From: Chloroflexota bacterium
Lineage (GTDB): Bacteria > Chloroflexota > Dormibacteria > CF-121
Direction: 5' to 3'
Assembly (NCBI GenBank): GCA_005880605.1
Contig: VBIS01000082.1
Coordinates: forward strand, 1 to 29,807
Length of the DNA stretch: 29,807 nt
Of this stretch, positions 8,442 through 16,815 are shown piece by piece (position 1 is the stretch's first letter; each line of letters starts with the position of its first letter). The position numbers and the translations under genes are program-made. Below the pieces are notes generated by a model, which saw only the letters and a program-made list of their open reading frames with translations, searched no databases and was not told the origin of the DNA.

Positions 8442-8966
8442 ATGCCGCGAGATCGGAAACGCGACGCCGTCGAGCCTGAAGAAGCCCCGCCCGCGCCGCT
8501 GACCCGCCCGGAGGAGGCGCCGGACGCCGGCAAGTCGGCCGAGAGCATCCTGGCCGCGATCTTCGCCCCGGTTCCCGAGGCGAGCCCGCTGGAGCAGCTG
8601 GAGCAGACCATCCGGCATCCCAAGAAGCTGATCTATGTCGCCATGTCCAATCGCAACTTCTACTGGCGCATGCACGTCTCCAAGCTGGTCCTCGACGAAG
8701 GCTATGTCCCGATCAATCCCTTCATGCTCTTCGACTACTACCTGCTCCACACCGTGCCGAAGCAGCTGGTGCGCGAGGCGATCAACAACCTGCTCGCCCG
8801 CTGCGACGAGGTCTGGGTGTTCGGCACCATGAGCCTCGGCGTCAAGGTGCAGCTCGGGATCGCCAAGCGGCTCAAGAAACCGCTGCGCTTTTACGACATC
8901 GCGGACCTGCCGGAGCAGGTCTACCGGATCTCAGAGAAGCTGGCACAGGAAGAGGGGCGGGACTGA
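8442..8966 (+). CDS. Nucleoside 2-deoxyribosyltransferase-like protein
   Basis: A 174-residue protein. The first ~55 residues are rich in Pro, Glu and Ala and probably disordered. From KKLIYVAMSNRNFYW (~62) to LRFYDI (~155) the pattern is an alpha/beta fold: a first strand with VAMS, a helix, GYVPINPFMLFDYY, then CDEVWVFGTMSLGVKVQLGIAKRLKKP. This resembles nucleoside 2-deoxyribosyltransferase-like or DUF4406/DUF7768 proteins, which act on nucleotides or nucleosides. The assignment is by pattern only. It lies 13 bp after the uracil-DNA glycosylase gene and is probably co-transcribed, which would fit base or nucleoside salvage. Its stop is immediately followed by a hairpin repeat. Confidence 0.6.
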   Translation: MPRDRKRDAVEPEEAPPAPLTRPEEAPDAGKSAESILAAIFAPVPEASPLEQLEQTIRHPKKLIYVAMSNRNFYWRMHVSKLVLDEGYVPINPFMLFDYYLLHTVPKQLVREAINNLLARCDEVWVFGTMSLGVKVQLGIAKRLKKPLRFYDIADLPEQVYRISEKLAQEEGRD

Positions 8967-9004
8967 GCCCCCACCCTGCCCTCCCCCGCAAGCGGGGGAG
9001 GGAG
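8967..9004 (+). repeat. Dispersed GC hairpin repeat, copy A
   Basis: The unit starts CCCCCACCCTGCCCTCCCCC and folds into a perfect 11-bp stem (8979-8989 with 8992-9002). It begins at the first base after the preceding stop codon and lies between convergent genes, so it may also end transcription. No T-run follows. Other copies are near 16750, 19577 and 23147. Confidence 0.85.
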
Positions 9005-9021
9005 ATCACACGCGTGTGATC
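9004..9021. terminator. Perfect 18-bp palindrome at convergent gene ends
   Basis: GATCACACGCGTGTGATC is its own reverse complement. It contains the last codons and stop of the helicase gene and abuts hairpin repeat copy A. A role in ending transcription or binding a protein is possible, but with no loop and no T-tract a simple intrinsic terminator is not certain. Confidence 0.4.
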
Positions 9022-11417
9022 AGGTCGCGCTCCAGACTCTTGCGCGTCTGGAGTACGAGTTGGCGCAGCGATGGGCGCTCAACCACCGCCCATTCGATCT
9101 GCCGGAGCGCACTGTAGAGGCCCTTGAGGGCTTTGATCGCATCGCCCAGCTCGATGTCGGCCGGGGCCTGGATGTCGGTCAGTGGACGGCCGCTGCACCA
9201 GTCGTAGGTGAAGTTGACGTAGTCGCCCGAGAGGGGCCGGAGGTTCTCCTCGCCGCGGTCTTTCTCGCGCGCCGAGAAGCGGTAATAGATGATGCGCAGG
9301 CGCTTCTGGGCCAGGGCGATGGCGCTGGTCGGAAAGCGCCGGCGTGGACGGGGACGGTCCCGGTTGCGGTCCTCGGCGGTGACCATGACCAGCGATGCCG
9401 CCAGCTCCGCCGGCGTGAGCTCCTCCAACCAGCCGTCCGCGATCGCCTCGGTGATGATCAGGCTGTTCTCGCCGTAAATGCGCGAGGCGAGCAGGCCCTT
9501 TTCGGTGGGGACCTCGGCCTCCAGGAACCCGAGCTCACCAAGCACGCCGCGCAGGGCGTGCATCTTTCGCCGGTACTCGCCCTGGCTGCGCTGGGCGTCC
9601 TGCTCTGAGGCCCGGATGCGTGCCCGTAGATCCTTCACCTCGGCGTGGTGCGCCCGATGCTCGGCGAGGAAGGGACACTTGCGGCAGGGCAACGCATAGG
9701 CCTTCTGCTGCCAGATCGCGAGCTGCTCCTTCAGCTCGCGCACCGTGTGGCCGCCGGCGTCCCTGGCGACAACGCGCCGCCGCCGCCCCCGGCCCCGACC
9801 CTGCCAGTGATCGCGTTTGACCCGACGCATTTGCACCCGCAGCGACGCGATCTCCTCCTCGGCCCGGATGAAGGAGCTGAAGGTCCGTTCGGTGCAGCAT
9901 GGATCGCCTTCGGCCTGGAAGCGGGTCGCGGTCACGTCCGCGAGGCGCTGGACGAGGTTGGCCAGACGGCCGTCGAGATTGCCGCGGGCCACGATCTTCT
10001 GGTACTGACCAAAGGACCGCTCCATCAGTTCGTCGACCTCGTCCGGCCGGTGGTAGCGGAGCAAATTCAGCACCATGTTGTAGGTGGGGGCGAACTTGCT
10101 CTCGACCGTCATCTCTTCGCCAGTCGCCGCTTCATAGATGGTGCCGATGTCAACGTCGGGTTCCTTGAAGATGACCCCATGCCCGATCGGGTCGATGCCG
10201 CGCCGGCCCGCCCGACCCATCAGCTGGGTCAGCTCGCCGGAGGTGAGCGGCGCAAAGTCGCGGCCGTCGAACTTCGTGAACGAGGACACCACGCAGGCGC
10301 GCGCCGGCATGTGGATGCCGAGCGAGAGCGTCTCGGTGGCGAAGACGACTTTGATCAGGCCGCGTTGAAAGAGCTCTTCGACCAGTTCTTTGAGATAGGG
10401 GAGGAGACCCGCGTGGTGCATGGCCAACCCTCGGCGCAGCGTCTCACCGTCAAGGAGGTGGCGATAGAGCGCGGTTTCGTCTGGATCCTCGATCGCATCC
10501 AGGCGGGCCTTCACCACCTGGTCGATGATGGCTTTCTCAGCGTCGGTGGTCAGGTCGAAGCCGTGCGCGGCGCAGCGGGCCAGCGCCTCGCGGCAGCCGC
10601 GCCGAGAAAAAATGAAGTAGATCGCGGGAAGAAACTCTCGCTGCCGCAGCCGATCGACCACCGGCAGGAGGTCATTTTCCGGCGGCCGCCGAAACTGGGA
10701 CAATCGCCGGTCGGTCGAATCCTCGGACTGCGCCCGCTGTCGCGTCTCCCGTGGCATCGCCCCCTGGTCATCGAGCAGCGGGTAGAAGTCGTTGCGCAGG
10801 GCGAGCCAGAGTCGCAGCTCGACCGGTCGTTTGGTCACGCTGACGGTGGCGATGTCACCCCGCTGCTGGCTCATCCACCCGGCCACTTCCTCGAAGTTGC
10901 TAATGGTCGCCGAGAGCCCGATGAACTTGATGTGCCGCGGGGCCTGGATGATGATCTCCTCCCAGACCGCGCCGCGTGGGAAGTCATCGATGTAGTGGAC
11001 CTCGTCGAGGATGACATAGTGGACCCGCTCCAACCGCTGCGGATCCTCATAGATAAGGTTGCGCAGGATCTCGGTGGTCATCACGACCACCGGCGCCGCC
11101 GGGTTGATCGTGTTTTCCCCGGTCACCAAGCCCACATAGCCCTCACCGTGCAGCCGTTGGTAGTCGCGGAATTTCTGGTTGGACAGGGCCTTGAGCGGTG
11201 TGGTGTAGATGGCGCGGGCGTCGGTTTCCAGCGCGCGGTAGATGGCGTAGTCGGCGATCACCGTCTTGCCTGAGCTGGTCGGCGCGGAGACCAGCACCCC
11301 CTGGTGTGCCTCGAGCTTTTCGATCGCCTCGATTTGGAACGCATCCAGCGGCCACGGGAGCGTCGCCTGAAACGCGTCGATCAGCGATTGCGCCGTCGCG
11401 CGAATAGGCTGGCTCAA
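9006..11417 (-). CDS. helY: Ski2-like DEVH-box RNA helicase (HelY-like)
   Basis: An 803-residue superfamily 2 helicase of the Ski2/Mtr4/HelY type. Visible motifs are the Q-like LDAFQIEAI, motif I APTSSGKT (45-52), motif Ia TTPLKALSNQK, motif II DEVH (138-141), motif III LSAT, motif V TETLSLGIHMPAR and motif VI QLMGRAGRRGID (~400). The C-terminal ~200 residues look like a DSHCT domain. Between them is a basic and Cys-containing insertion (CRKC near 560) that may bind nucleic acid. Bacterial HelY proteins are thought to act in RNA turnover or quality control. The start used is TTG 11417, directly after the TAG stop of the aldolase gene with no strong Shine-Dalgarno, so translation is probably coupled. 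It is the last gene of a four-gene operon. Confidence 0.9.
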   Translation of the reverse strand: MSQPIRATAQSLIDAFQATLPWPLDAFQIEAIEKLEAHQGVLVSAPTSSGKTVIADYAIYRALETDARAIYTTPLKALSNQKFRDYQRLHGEGYVGLVTGENTINPAAPVVVMTTEILRNLIYEDPQRLERVHYVILDEVHYIDDFPRGAVWEEIIIQAPRHIKFIGLSATISNFEEVAGWMSQQRGDIATVSVTKRPVELRLWLALRNDFYPLLDDQGAMPRETRQRAQSEDSTDRRLSQFRRPPENDLLPVVDRLRQREFLPAIYFIFSRRGCREALARCAAHGFDLTTDAEKAIIDQVVKARLDAIEDPDETALYRHLLDGETLRRGLAMHHAGLLPYLKELVEELFQRGLIKVVFATETLSLGIHMPARACVVSSFTKFDGRDFAPLTSGELTQLMGRAGRRGIDPIGHGVIFKEPDVDIGTIYEAATGEEMTVESKFAPTYNMVLNLLRYHRPDEVDELMERSFGQYQKIVARGNLDGRLANLVQRLADVTATRFQAEGDPCCTERTFSSFIRAEEEIASLRVQMRRVKRDHWQGRGRGRRRRVVARDAGGHTVRELKEQLAIWQQKAYALPCRKCPFLAEHRAHHAEVKDLRARIRASEQDAQRSQGEYRRKMHALRGVLGELGFLEAEVPTEKGLLASRIYGENSLIITEAIADGWLEELTPAELAASLVMVTAEDRNRDRPRPRRRFPTSAIALAQKRLRIIYYRFSAREKDRGEENLRPLSGDYVNFTYDWCSGRPLTDIQAPADIELGDAIKALKGLYSALRQIEWAVVERPSLRQLVLQTRKSLERDLITRV

Positions 11418-12353
11418 CTAGTCCCGGGAGGGAACGCGGGGCAGCGCCTGCAGCCGCCGGTTCAGCTCGGCCACTTCGTCCGCAGTCAGTGACCGCGATG
11501 GCCGGGCAACCGTCGGATCGTCGATGATGCCCCAGGCACGCAACACGTGCTTGAGGCTGCTCAGGGTGGCGGCGTTCGGGGACCCGCCGCGGGCCACCTC
11601 CGCCAGGTCGTCGTAGCGCGTCGCCAGTGCCTGCGTCGATCGGGCGCCGGCCCAATCGCCGGCCATGGCCGATTCATAGGCCATCACGCAGGCCCGCGGC
11701 ACGACGTTGGAGTTCGCCGGGATGGCGCCATGGGCGCCGGCCACGACCCCAAGGTCGATCAGCGTGCGGGTTCCCAGGAAGAGGCGGAACTGCGACTCGC
11801 GTCGCTCCTCGTGGATCGTGGCCGCCAGCGCGCGAAACCACTGGAGATCGTTCTGGCTGTCCTTGATGCCGGAGGCGGTTCCCTCACGCGCCAGCAGCAG
11901 CGTGGCCTCCAGCGTCATCCGAACCTTGACCGTCTGCGGGATGTTGTAGATGAACAGCGGCTGCTGAGGAAATGCTTCCTTGAGGGCGCGATAGTGGCTG
12001 ATGACCTCGTCCATCGAGTGCAGGTAGTAATGCGGCGGGGTGCAGGCGAGGGCGTCGGCACCGGCTTCAACCGCGTGCCGGGCATGGCGCAAGGCGAGCG
12101 CGGTGGAGCTGTCGCCGACGTTGGCGATCACCGGGATGCGACCAGCGACGTGCTCGGTAGTGAGCGCCACGGCTCGCGCGCGCTCGGTCTCGGGCAGCAA
12201 CGGGAACTCGCCGGTCGTGCCCATCACCCAGATGCCGTGCACGCCGCCGTCGATCAGGAAGTCGATCAAACGTCGCAGCGATGCCTGGTCGACCGTCTCG
12301 TCGCGATGCAACGGCGTCAACATTGGGCAGAAGATGCCCTGAAATGGCGCCAT
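11418..12353 (-). CDS. Dihydrodipicolinate synthase/N-acetylneuraminate lyase family aldolase
   Basis: A 311-residue class I aldolase with the full TIM-barrel signature of the DapA/NanA superfamily: GTTGEF (45-50), the catalytic Tyr in FIYNIPQ (Y136), and the Schiff-base Lys in SGIKDS (K164). Enzymes of this superfamily cleave or join pyruvate-derived substrates. The specific substrate cannot be told, and the operon context (helicase, HEAT protein, DUF503) does not suggest lysine synthesis, so the gene symbol is left blank. ATG 12353 starts two bases after the stop of the HEAT-repeat gene. The same frame is open further upstream, but that part is non-coding in character. Confidence 0.88.
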   Translation of the reverse strand: MAPFQGIFCPMLTPLHRDETVDQASLRRLIDFLIDGGVHGIWVMGTTGEFPLLPETERARAVALTTEHVAGRIPVIANVGDSSTALALRHARHAVEAGADALACTPPHYYLHSMDEVISHYRALKEAFPQQPLFIYNIPQTVKVRMTLEATLLLAREGTASGIKDSQNDLQWFRALAATIHEERRESQFRLFLGTRTLIDLGVVAGAHGAIPANSNVVPRACVMAYESAMAGDWAGARSTQALATRYDDLAEVARGGSPNAATLSSLKHVLRAWGIIDDPTVARPSRSLTADEVAELNRRLQALPRVPSRD

Positions 12354-12355
12354 GC

Positions 12356-13285
12356 CTACGATCGCTTCTTCAGCGGGCCCACGAGCTCGGCGGTCGACGA
12401 GCGGTCGCGATCCTTCAACCAGCGCAAACGAGTCTCCTCGACCTCCTCGGTATAGCGCTGCCGGCTGCGGCGCATTGCCTTCGCGACCGCATTGCGGACC
12501 AGCGGCTCCGGGCCCTTGGCGAGGCGCTCGAGGATCGACTTTGCCGCCGGCCAGTGGAAGGACCCGATCGCACTGGAAAAGGCCATCGCCACATTCCAGC
12601 GGACCATCTGGTCGCGGTCCTTTGACCATTCGCGCAAGGCGCGCAGCGTCTCCTTGGGATCGACCCGGAGCAGGGCGTCACCGAGGGTGTAGGCGCCGAG
12701 GTTGCGACGAACGTAGGGTTCCTCGTCGCGCAGCAGCGGTTGGAGCAACTGAAGCAGGTCCGGCACGCGCTCGGGCTTGTCGCGTCGCGCCGCATACTTC
12801 ACCGCCAGCACGACCGCGCGACGAAGGTTCTCCGAACGCGAGGATCGCAGTGTCTCGAGGCGTCCGCGGATGCGGTCGAAATCGCGATCGAGCAGGGTGC
12901 CGAGCAATCCGCCGGCCGCTTCCCGGACTTCCCAGTGCGGATCTTCGGCGAGCATCTCGGCGGTGCGCAAGACCATGACCGGGTCCTCGGGATAGAGGCT
13001 GGCGAGCAACAAGCACGCGACCTGGCGCGCGGTCGGCGAGGGTGAGCTGGCAAGGGCCTCGATCCAGCGACTGGCGCGGCTCGACTGCTTGGCCAGCGCC
13101 ACGGCGAGCCGCTCGCCGACCTGCTGCCGAAGGGCCGCCGGACTACCCGGCTGTCCGTGGTGGAGTTGCCCATCCAGGGCGGCGACCACCCCGCTCGGAT
13201 CATCGCGGGCGAGTGCGGCGAGCACGGCGGCTAGCGGACCTTGATCCACCGTGCCGATCTCATTGACGCGGGCGGTCGGGCTCAT
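12356..13285 (-). CDS. HEAT-repeat protein (AlkD-like fold)
   Basis: A 309-residue all-helical protein made of repeated pairs of helices with the HEAT pattern (for example HWEVREAAGGLLGTLL, SENLRRAVVLAVKYA, EPYVRRNLGAYTLGDALL and MVRWNVAMAFSSAI). The arrangement of Trp/Arg-rich helices recalls DNA alkylation repair proteins of the AlkC/AlkD type, but I cannot place catalytic residues, so a scaffold role is equally possible. Its ATG at 13285 overlaps the stop of the DUF503 gene (ATGA), and its stop is two bases before the aldolase start, so it belongs to the same operon. Confidence 0.75.
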   Translation of the reverse strand: MSPTARVNEIGTVDQGPLAAVLAALARDDPSGVVAALDGQLHHGQPGSPAALRQQVGERLAVALAKQSSRASRWIEALASSPSPTARQVACLLLASLYPEDPVMVLRTAEMLAEDPHWEVREAAGGLLGTLLDRDFDRIRGRLETLRSSRSENLRRAVVLAVKYAARRDKPERVPDLLQLLQPLLRDEEPYVRRNLGAYTLGDALLRVDPKETLRALREWSKDRDQMVRWNVAMAFSSAIGSFHWPAAKSILERLAKGPEPLVRNAVAKAMRRSRQRYTEEVEETRLRWLKDRDRSSTAELVGPLKKRS

Positions 13286-13569
13286 GTCCGGAGGATCTCG
13301 ATGTGATGCTGATGCAAGACAGCGCCGCCGTGTTCTTCGGCGAAGTCGACCACCTTACTCAGGACTTCATGGGCATGCCGGCTGTCGTTGGTGGCACAGG
13401 TCACCCCGATCGCCAGCGTCTGCCAGCGGTCCAGGTCCGCCACTTCGGCGACCGAGACATTGAAGCGGCTACGGATTCGTTGCACCAACGAGCGGCATAC
13501 CTGGCGTTTTCCCTTGAGGCTGTGGTTTTCCGGCAATTGGAAGATGAGCTCGCAGGTGCCCACAACCAT
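13282..13569 (-). CDS. DUF503 family protein (YlxP-like)
   Basis: A 95-residue protein matching the small DUF503 family: it begins MVVGTCELIFQLPENHSLKGKR and contains RFNVSVAEV, LAIGVTCATNDSRHA and VLSKVVDFAE. In other bacteria the family gene (ylxP) sits in the nusA-infB-rbfA region and is linked to ribosome function, without an established reaction. Here it leads an operon with HEAT, aldolase and helicase genes. ATG 13569 matches the family N-terminus; ATG 13581, four codons upstream, is an alternative and lies inside a small palindrome. The divergent acyl-CoA ligase gene starts about 60 bp away. Confidence 0.85.
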   Translation of the reverse strand: MVVGTCELIFQLPENHSLKGKRQVCRSLVQRIRSRFNVSVAEVADLDRWQTLAIGVTCATNDSRHAHEVLSKVVDFAEEHGGAVLHQHHIEILRT

Positions 13570-13573
13570 CTCT

Positions 13574-13588
13574 GTATCCATAGGATAC
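13574..13588. promoter_or_regulatory. Small palindrome at the DUF503 start
   Basis: GTATCC and GGATAC are perfect 6-base arms around three bases, overlapping the alternative start codon of the DUF503 gene. It could be an operator for the divergent promoter region or chance. Confidence 0.25.
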
Positions 13589-13631
13589 GTAACATCTCGA
13601 AAAAGGCCGATGGTATTGCGAAAAGTTCTCT

Positions 13632-13637
13632 TATAGT
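13632..13637 (+). promoter_or_regulatory. -10-like TATAGT for the acyl-CoA ligase gene
   Basis: TATAGT ends six bases before ATG 13644, and no Shine-Dalgarno sequence is present, so a leaderless transcript is likely. No clear -35 hexamer is seen at 16-18 bp. Confidence 0.45.
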
Positions 13638-13643
13638 GGCGCC

Positions 13644-15458
13644 ATGAGCGCAGCCATGCAGGCATCCGAGCCGGCGCCCCAGCCCACGGGCCTGCCGGAG
13701 ACGGTCCCAGCGCTCTTCCAGCATACGGCGGCGCGCCGTCCTGATCAGCCGGCCCTCTTCTTCAAGGCGGGCGAGCGCTGGGTCCCGATCAACTGGTCGG
13801 AATACGGCCGCGCGGTGACCCGGCTGGGCAACGCCCTGCTGGCGGAGGGCCTGCACCCCCAGGACCGCGTCGCCATCTGGTCGGCCAACCGCCCGGAATG
13901 GCAGATCGCGGACCTCGCGATCCTTCATGCCGGCCTGACGACCGTCGCCATCTACCAGACGCTGGCGCCCGACCAGGTGAAGTATTTGCTCAGCCATTCG
14001 GAGTCGAAGGTCCTCATCGTCGAGGACGTCAAGCTGTTCGAGCAGGCTTCGGCCATGCGTCGCGAGCTGCCGGCCTTGCAGCGCGTCATTCTGCTCCAGG
14101 GCGACCTTCCCGGAGTCGAGACGTGGGCCGTCAGCTGGGAGCAGGCGATGCGTCGGGGAGACGAGTTCGGCCGAGGGCGGCCAGGGCTTCTCGCCAGTCG
14201 CTGGCAGGCATTGGGGCCGGATGATACCGCCAGCCTGATCTACACCTCGGGCACGACCGGGATCCCCAAGGCCGCCATGCTGACCCATCGCAACCTCACG
14301 TGGACCGCGATCGCCACCCTCGAGTGTTTCCGGGGCGACGCCAATGATCGCGTGGTGTCGTATCTTCCGCTGGCGCACATTCTCGAGCGCGTCGTCAGCC
14401 ATCTGCGCCAACTCTGCACCGGCTGCCAGGTCTATTTCTGTCCCAACATCGACCAGGTGAGGGAAGTGGTGCACGAGGTGCGCCCCACCTACTTCACCTC
14501 GGTGCCACGGCTCTGGGAAAAGATGTTTGCCGGGATTCGCGCCGAAATGGACAAGGTCCGGGGTCCCCGGCGCATCATCCGCGATTGGGCGCTGATGGTG
14601 GGCGCGTTGCGAACCGCGGCCTACGAGCATGGCAAGGCGCCCTCGCCCTGGGTGCAGTGGCAATGGGGTCTGGCCGACCGGCTGGTCTTCAGCAAAATCC
14701 GCGAGAGGCTCGGCTTCGACAAGGTCCAGATCTGCATCAGCGGCTCGGCCGCCGTGTCGCCAGACATTCTCCGGTTCTTTTATGGCCTGGGCATCGAGAT
14801 CCTCGAGGGCTACGGGCTGACCGAGACCACCGCGCCGGCCAGCTTCAACCGCCCGGGCCAGGCCCGCTTCGGCACTGTCGGCCGGCCCCTGCCCGGGGTC
14901 GAGATCCGAATCGCGCCTGACGGCGAGATCCTGGTGAAAGGCAACAACGTGTTCAGCGGCTACTTCAAGGATGTGAAGGCAACCCGCGAGGCGCTGGTGG
15001 ATGGCTGGCTGCAGACGGGCGACATCGGGGAACTCGATAAGGACGGCTTCCTCAAGATCACCGATCGAAAGAAGGATCTGTTCAAGACCTCGGGCGGAAA
15101 ATACGTGGCGCCGGGCGCGATGGAGACCAGCCTTCGCGACCACCGCGGCATCGCGCAGGCGGTCGTGCTCGGCGATGGCCGCCCCTTCGTGGCGGCGCTG
15201 ATCACACTCGACCCGGACGTCGCCGAGACCAAAGCCGGCGCGAACGACCCGGGGGCGCGGCGCCTCGTCGACGAAGCGGTCGCCGACGTCAACCGTGGCC
15301 TCTCCCATCCCGAACAGATCAAGAAGTGGACGGTCCTCGATTCCGACTTCGTGGTCGGCGACGAGCTGACCCCCACGATGAAGGTCAAGCGGAATCGGAT
15401 CGCGGAGAAGTACGGCGCCGAAATCGAAGCGATCTACGCCGAGAAGAAGACCGCCTGA
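13644..15458 (+). CDS. Long-chain acyl-CoA ligase (AMP-forming)
   Basis: A 604-residue AMP-binding enzyme that activates fatty acids to acyl-CoA through an acyl-adenylate. Seen: the P-loop-like A3 motif YTSGTTGIPKAAMLTH (200-215), YLPLAHILERV, the A5 motif GYGLTETT, the A7 region GWLQTGDIGELDKDGFLKITDRKKDLFKTSGGK (partly quoted here), and the A10 catalytic Lys region LTPTMKVKRN near the C-terminus. Length and order match FadD15-type long-chain ligases. A likely leaderless start follows TATAGT. A methyltransferase gene follows 13 bp downstream on the same strand. Confidence 0.92.
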   Translation: MSAAMQASEPAPQPTGLPETVPALFQHTAARRPDQPALFFKAGERWVPINWSEYGRAVTRLGNALLAEGLHPQDRVAIWSANRPEWQIADLAILHAGLTTVAIYQTLAPDQVKYLLSHSESKVLIVEDVKLFEQASAMRRELPALQRVILLQGDLPGVETWAVSWEQAMRRGDEFGRGRPGLLASRWQALGPDDTASLIYTSGTTGIPKAAMLTHRNLTWTAIATLECFRGDANDRVVSYLPLAHILERVVSHLRQLCTGCQVYFCPNIDQVREVVHEVRPTYFTSVPRLWEKMFAGIRAEMDKVRGPRRIIRDWALMVGALRTAAYEHGKAPSPWVQWQWGLADRLVFSKIRERLGFDKVQICISGSAAVSPDILRFFYGLGIEILEGYGLTETTAPASFNRPGQARFGTVGRPLPGVEIRIAPDGEILVKGNNVFSGYFKDVKATREALVDGWLQTGDIGELDKDGFLKITDRKKDLFKTSGGKYVAPGAMETSLRDHRGIAQAVVLGDGRPFVAALITLDPDVAETKAGANDPGARRLVDEAVADVNRGLSHPEQIKKWTVLDSDFVVGDELTPTMKVKRNRIAEKYGAEIEAIYAEKKTA

Positions 15459-15471
15459 CCCCGCGCTGGCC

Positions 15472-16257
15472 GTGTCGTACGAGAATCGTCGCCGTGCTGA
15501 GTCGTTCGGGGCAGACGCCGAGCGCTTCGATCGGACGCGCCCCTCATACCCCGCTGCGATGGTCGATGACCTGCTGGCCAGCACGCCATCCCGAGTGCTC
15601 GACGTTGGTTGCGGAACCGGCAAGGTAGCGCGACTATTCCTCGCCAAGGGTTGCGAGGTGCTCGGGGTCGAGCCAGACTCGCGGATGGTTAGGGTGGCCA
15701 GATCGCATGGCATCCAGGTGGAGGTCTCGACCTTCGAGGCCTGGGACCAGGCCCATCGACTGTTCGATCTCGTGGTTTCGGGCCAGGCCTGGCACTGGGT
15801 CGACCCGTCGGTTGGTCCCCGCAAAGCCGCGGCGATCTTGCCGCCTGGACGGTGGCTGGCCATCTTCTGGAATCGCGGCCGGCACGATCCCGCGACCGAG
15901 GCCGCATTCGATCAGGCCTACTTACGATGCGCCCCGGCCCTCGCCAAGGCGTCGGGGCCGCTCGGCAACAAGCCAACAGACGATGCCCGTGACATTGCCG
16001 CCGTCGCCGCGACTCACTTGTTCGCACCGTGTCAATTACGCACCTATCACTGGGTTCAGAAGTATTCGCGCGACCAATGGCTTGACCAGCTGGGTACCCA
16101 CAGCGATCACATCGCTCTCGAGTCGGAGCAACTGGCAGCGCTCTTCGACGCAGTTGGCAGCGCCATCGACCGACGGGGTGGCTCGATCACCCTGCACTAC
16201 GAAACGCAGTTAATCAGTGCGCAGCGCATCGAGTCACGGACGATCACGCCGGCCTAA
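15472..16257 (+). CDS. Class I SAM-dependent methyltransferase
   Basis: A 261-residue methyltransferase. SAM-binding motif I is VLDVGCGTGKV (42-52), followed by the acidic end of strand 2 (VLGVEPDSRM), and SGQAWHWVDP, typical of the Methyltransf_11 group with the so-called AFHWFD motif. The substrate is unknown. The GTG start at 15472 lies 13 bp after the acyl-CoA ligase. Its TAA stop (16255-16257) overlaps the convergent metallo-beta-lactamase-fold gene. The protein appears complete. Confidence 0.85.
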   Translation: MSYENRRRAESFGADAERFDRTRPSYPAAMVDDLLASTPSRVLDVGCGTGKVARLFLAKGCEVLGVEPDSRMVRVARSHGIQVEVSTFEAWDQAHRLFDLVVSGQAWHWVDPSVGPRKAAAILPPGRWLAIFWNRGRHDPATEAAFDQAYLRCAPALAKASGPLGNKPTDDARDIAAVAATHLFAPCQLRTYHWVQKYSRDQWLDQLGTHSDHIALESEQLAALFDAVGSAIDRRGGSITLHYETQLISAQRIESRTITPA

Positions 16258-16720
16258 CGGATCCGGAGATACGGGTTTCCAACTCGCTCGGCGCCGACAG
16301 TCGTATTGGGACCGTGGCCGTATCGCCGGTGAAGACGTGGTTACCGACCTTGTACGAAAGACCGCCCGGGGTGTGCCCCGGCGTGATCAGAACCTCCAGG
16401 GCGAACTGGCCGAATGGCAGCGTGTCCGTTGAGAGCAAGTAGCGCTCTGCCGATTTCAGATAGGTAGTGGCGTCCGCGAGGTGCATCGCTGTGGTCCCGT
16501 GTGTGGCGCTCTTGACTTCGTCCTTGGCACCGGTGTGACCCGGATGCGCATGGGTGAACGCGATCCATTTCACGTTGAGCCCGTCAAGCTGGGAAAGGAT
16601 TTTCGGCGCGTCGCCGCCCGGGTCGATCACCACCGCTTCTTTAGTCTCGGCGCAGGCGATCACGTAGCAGTTGGTGTCTTTCTCTCCGACGTGGACCTTC
16701 TGAATCGAGAGCCGAGCCAT
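16244..16720 (-). CDS. Metallo-beta-lactamase-fold hydrolase, frameshifted and probably inactive
   Basis: Read without correction the frame gives 158 residues. The first ~134 match the glyoxalase II-like MBL fold: THAHPGH (56-62), GHTPGG (115-120) and FTGDT (130-134). The canonical HxHxDH carries Gly in place of Asp (G61), which removes a zinc ligand. After GDT the sequence departs from the family. In another frame from about 16319, however, the codons read GHGPNTTVGAERVGNPYLRIR and stop at TAG 16254, which is the usual family C-terminus. The ~40 residues that normally separate GDT from GHGP are missing, so a deletion with a frame change sits at about 16317-16321. ATG 16720 is the chosen start. 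Pseudogene or assembly error; see findings. Confidence 0.8.
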   Translation of the reverse strand: MARLSIQKVHVGEKDTNCYVIACAETKEAVVIDPGGDAPKILSQLDGLNVKWIAFTHAHPGHTGAKDEVKSATHGTTAMHLADATTYLKSAERYLLSTDTLPFGQFALEVLITPGHTPGGLSYKVGNHVFTGDTATVPIRLSAPSELETRISGSVRPA

Positions 16721-16749
16721 CTGTTTCAAGATTAGGCGTCAACCCCCAG

Positions 16750-16782
16750 CCCCCACCCTGCCCTCGCCCAGAGGGGGAGGGG
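16750..16782 (+). repeat. Dispersed GC hairpin repeat, copy B
   Basis: Unit CCCCCACCCTGCCCTCGCCC, then AGA and GGGGGAGGG. The 9-bp stem has one G-G mismatch. It lies between the MBL-fold gene and hemQ, in the same orientation as the other copies. Confidence 0.8.
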
Positions 16783-16802
16783 AAAAATGGTGGGCGGCTT
16801 GT

Positions 16803-16808
16803 TACGCT
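16803..16808 (+). promoter_or_regulatory. -10-like TACGCT for hemQ
   Basis: TACGCT ends seven bases before GTG 16816, with no Shine-Dalgarno sequence between, which fits a leaderless heme operon transcript. No convincing -35 is visible. Confidence 0.35.
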
Positions 16809-16815
16809 TTAAGCA

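Noticed and set aside
9645..11273. 542-codon frame antisense to the helicase
   Set aside because: Shadow of the helicase codon pattern; low-complexity charged composition and no motifs.
12353..12629. Longer N-terminus for the DapA-like aldolase
   Set aside because: The extension lies wholly within the HEAT-repeat gene and reads as non-native Arg/Gly-rich sequence; family homology starts at ATG 12353.
13401..15863. 820-codon open frame antisense to the acyl-CoA ligase
   Set aside because: Long antisense frames are common in GC-rich DNA; its residues show no family pattern, while the plus strand encodes a complete ligase.
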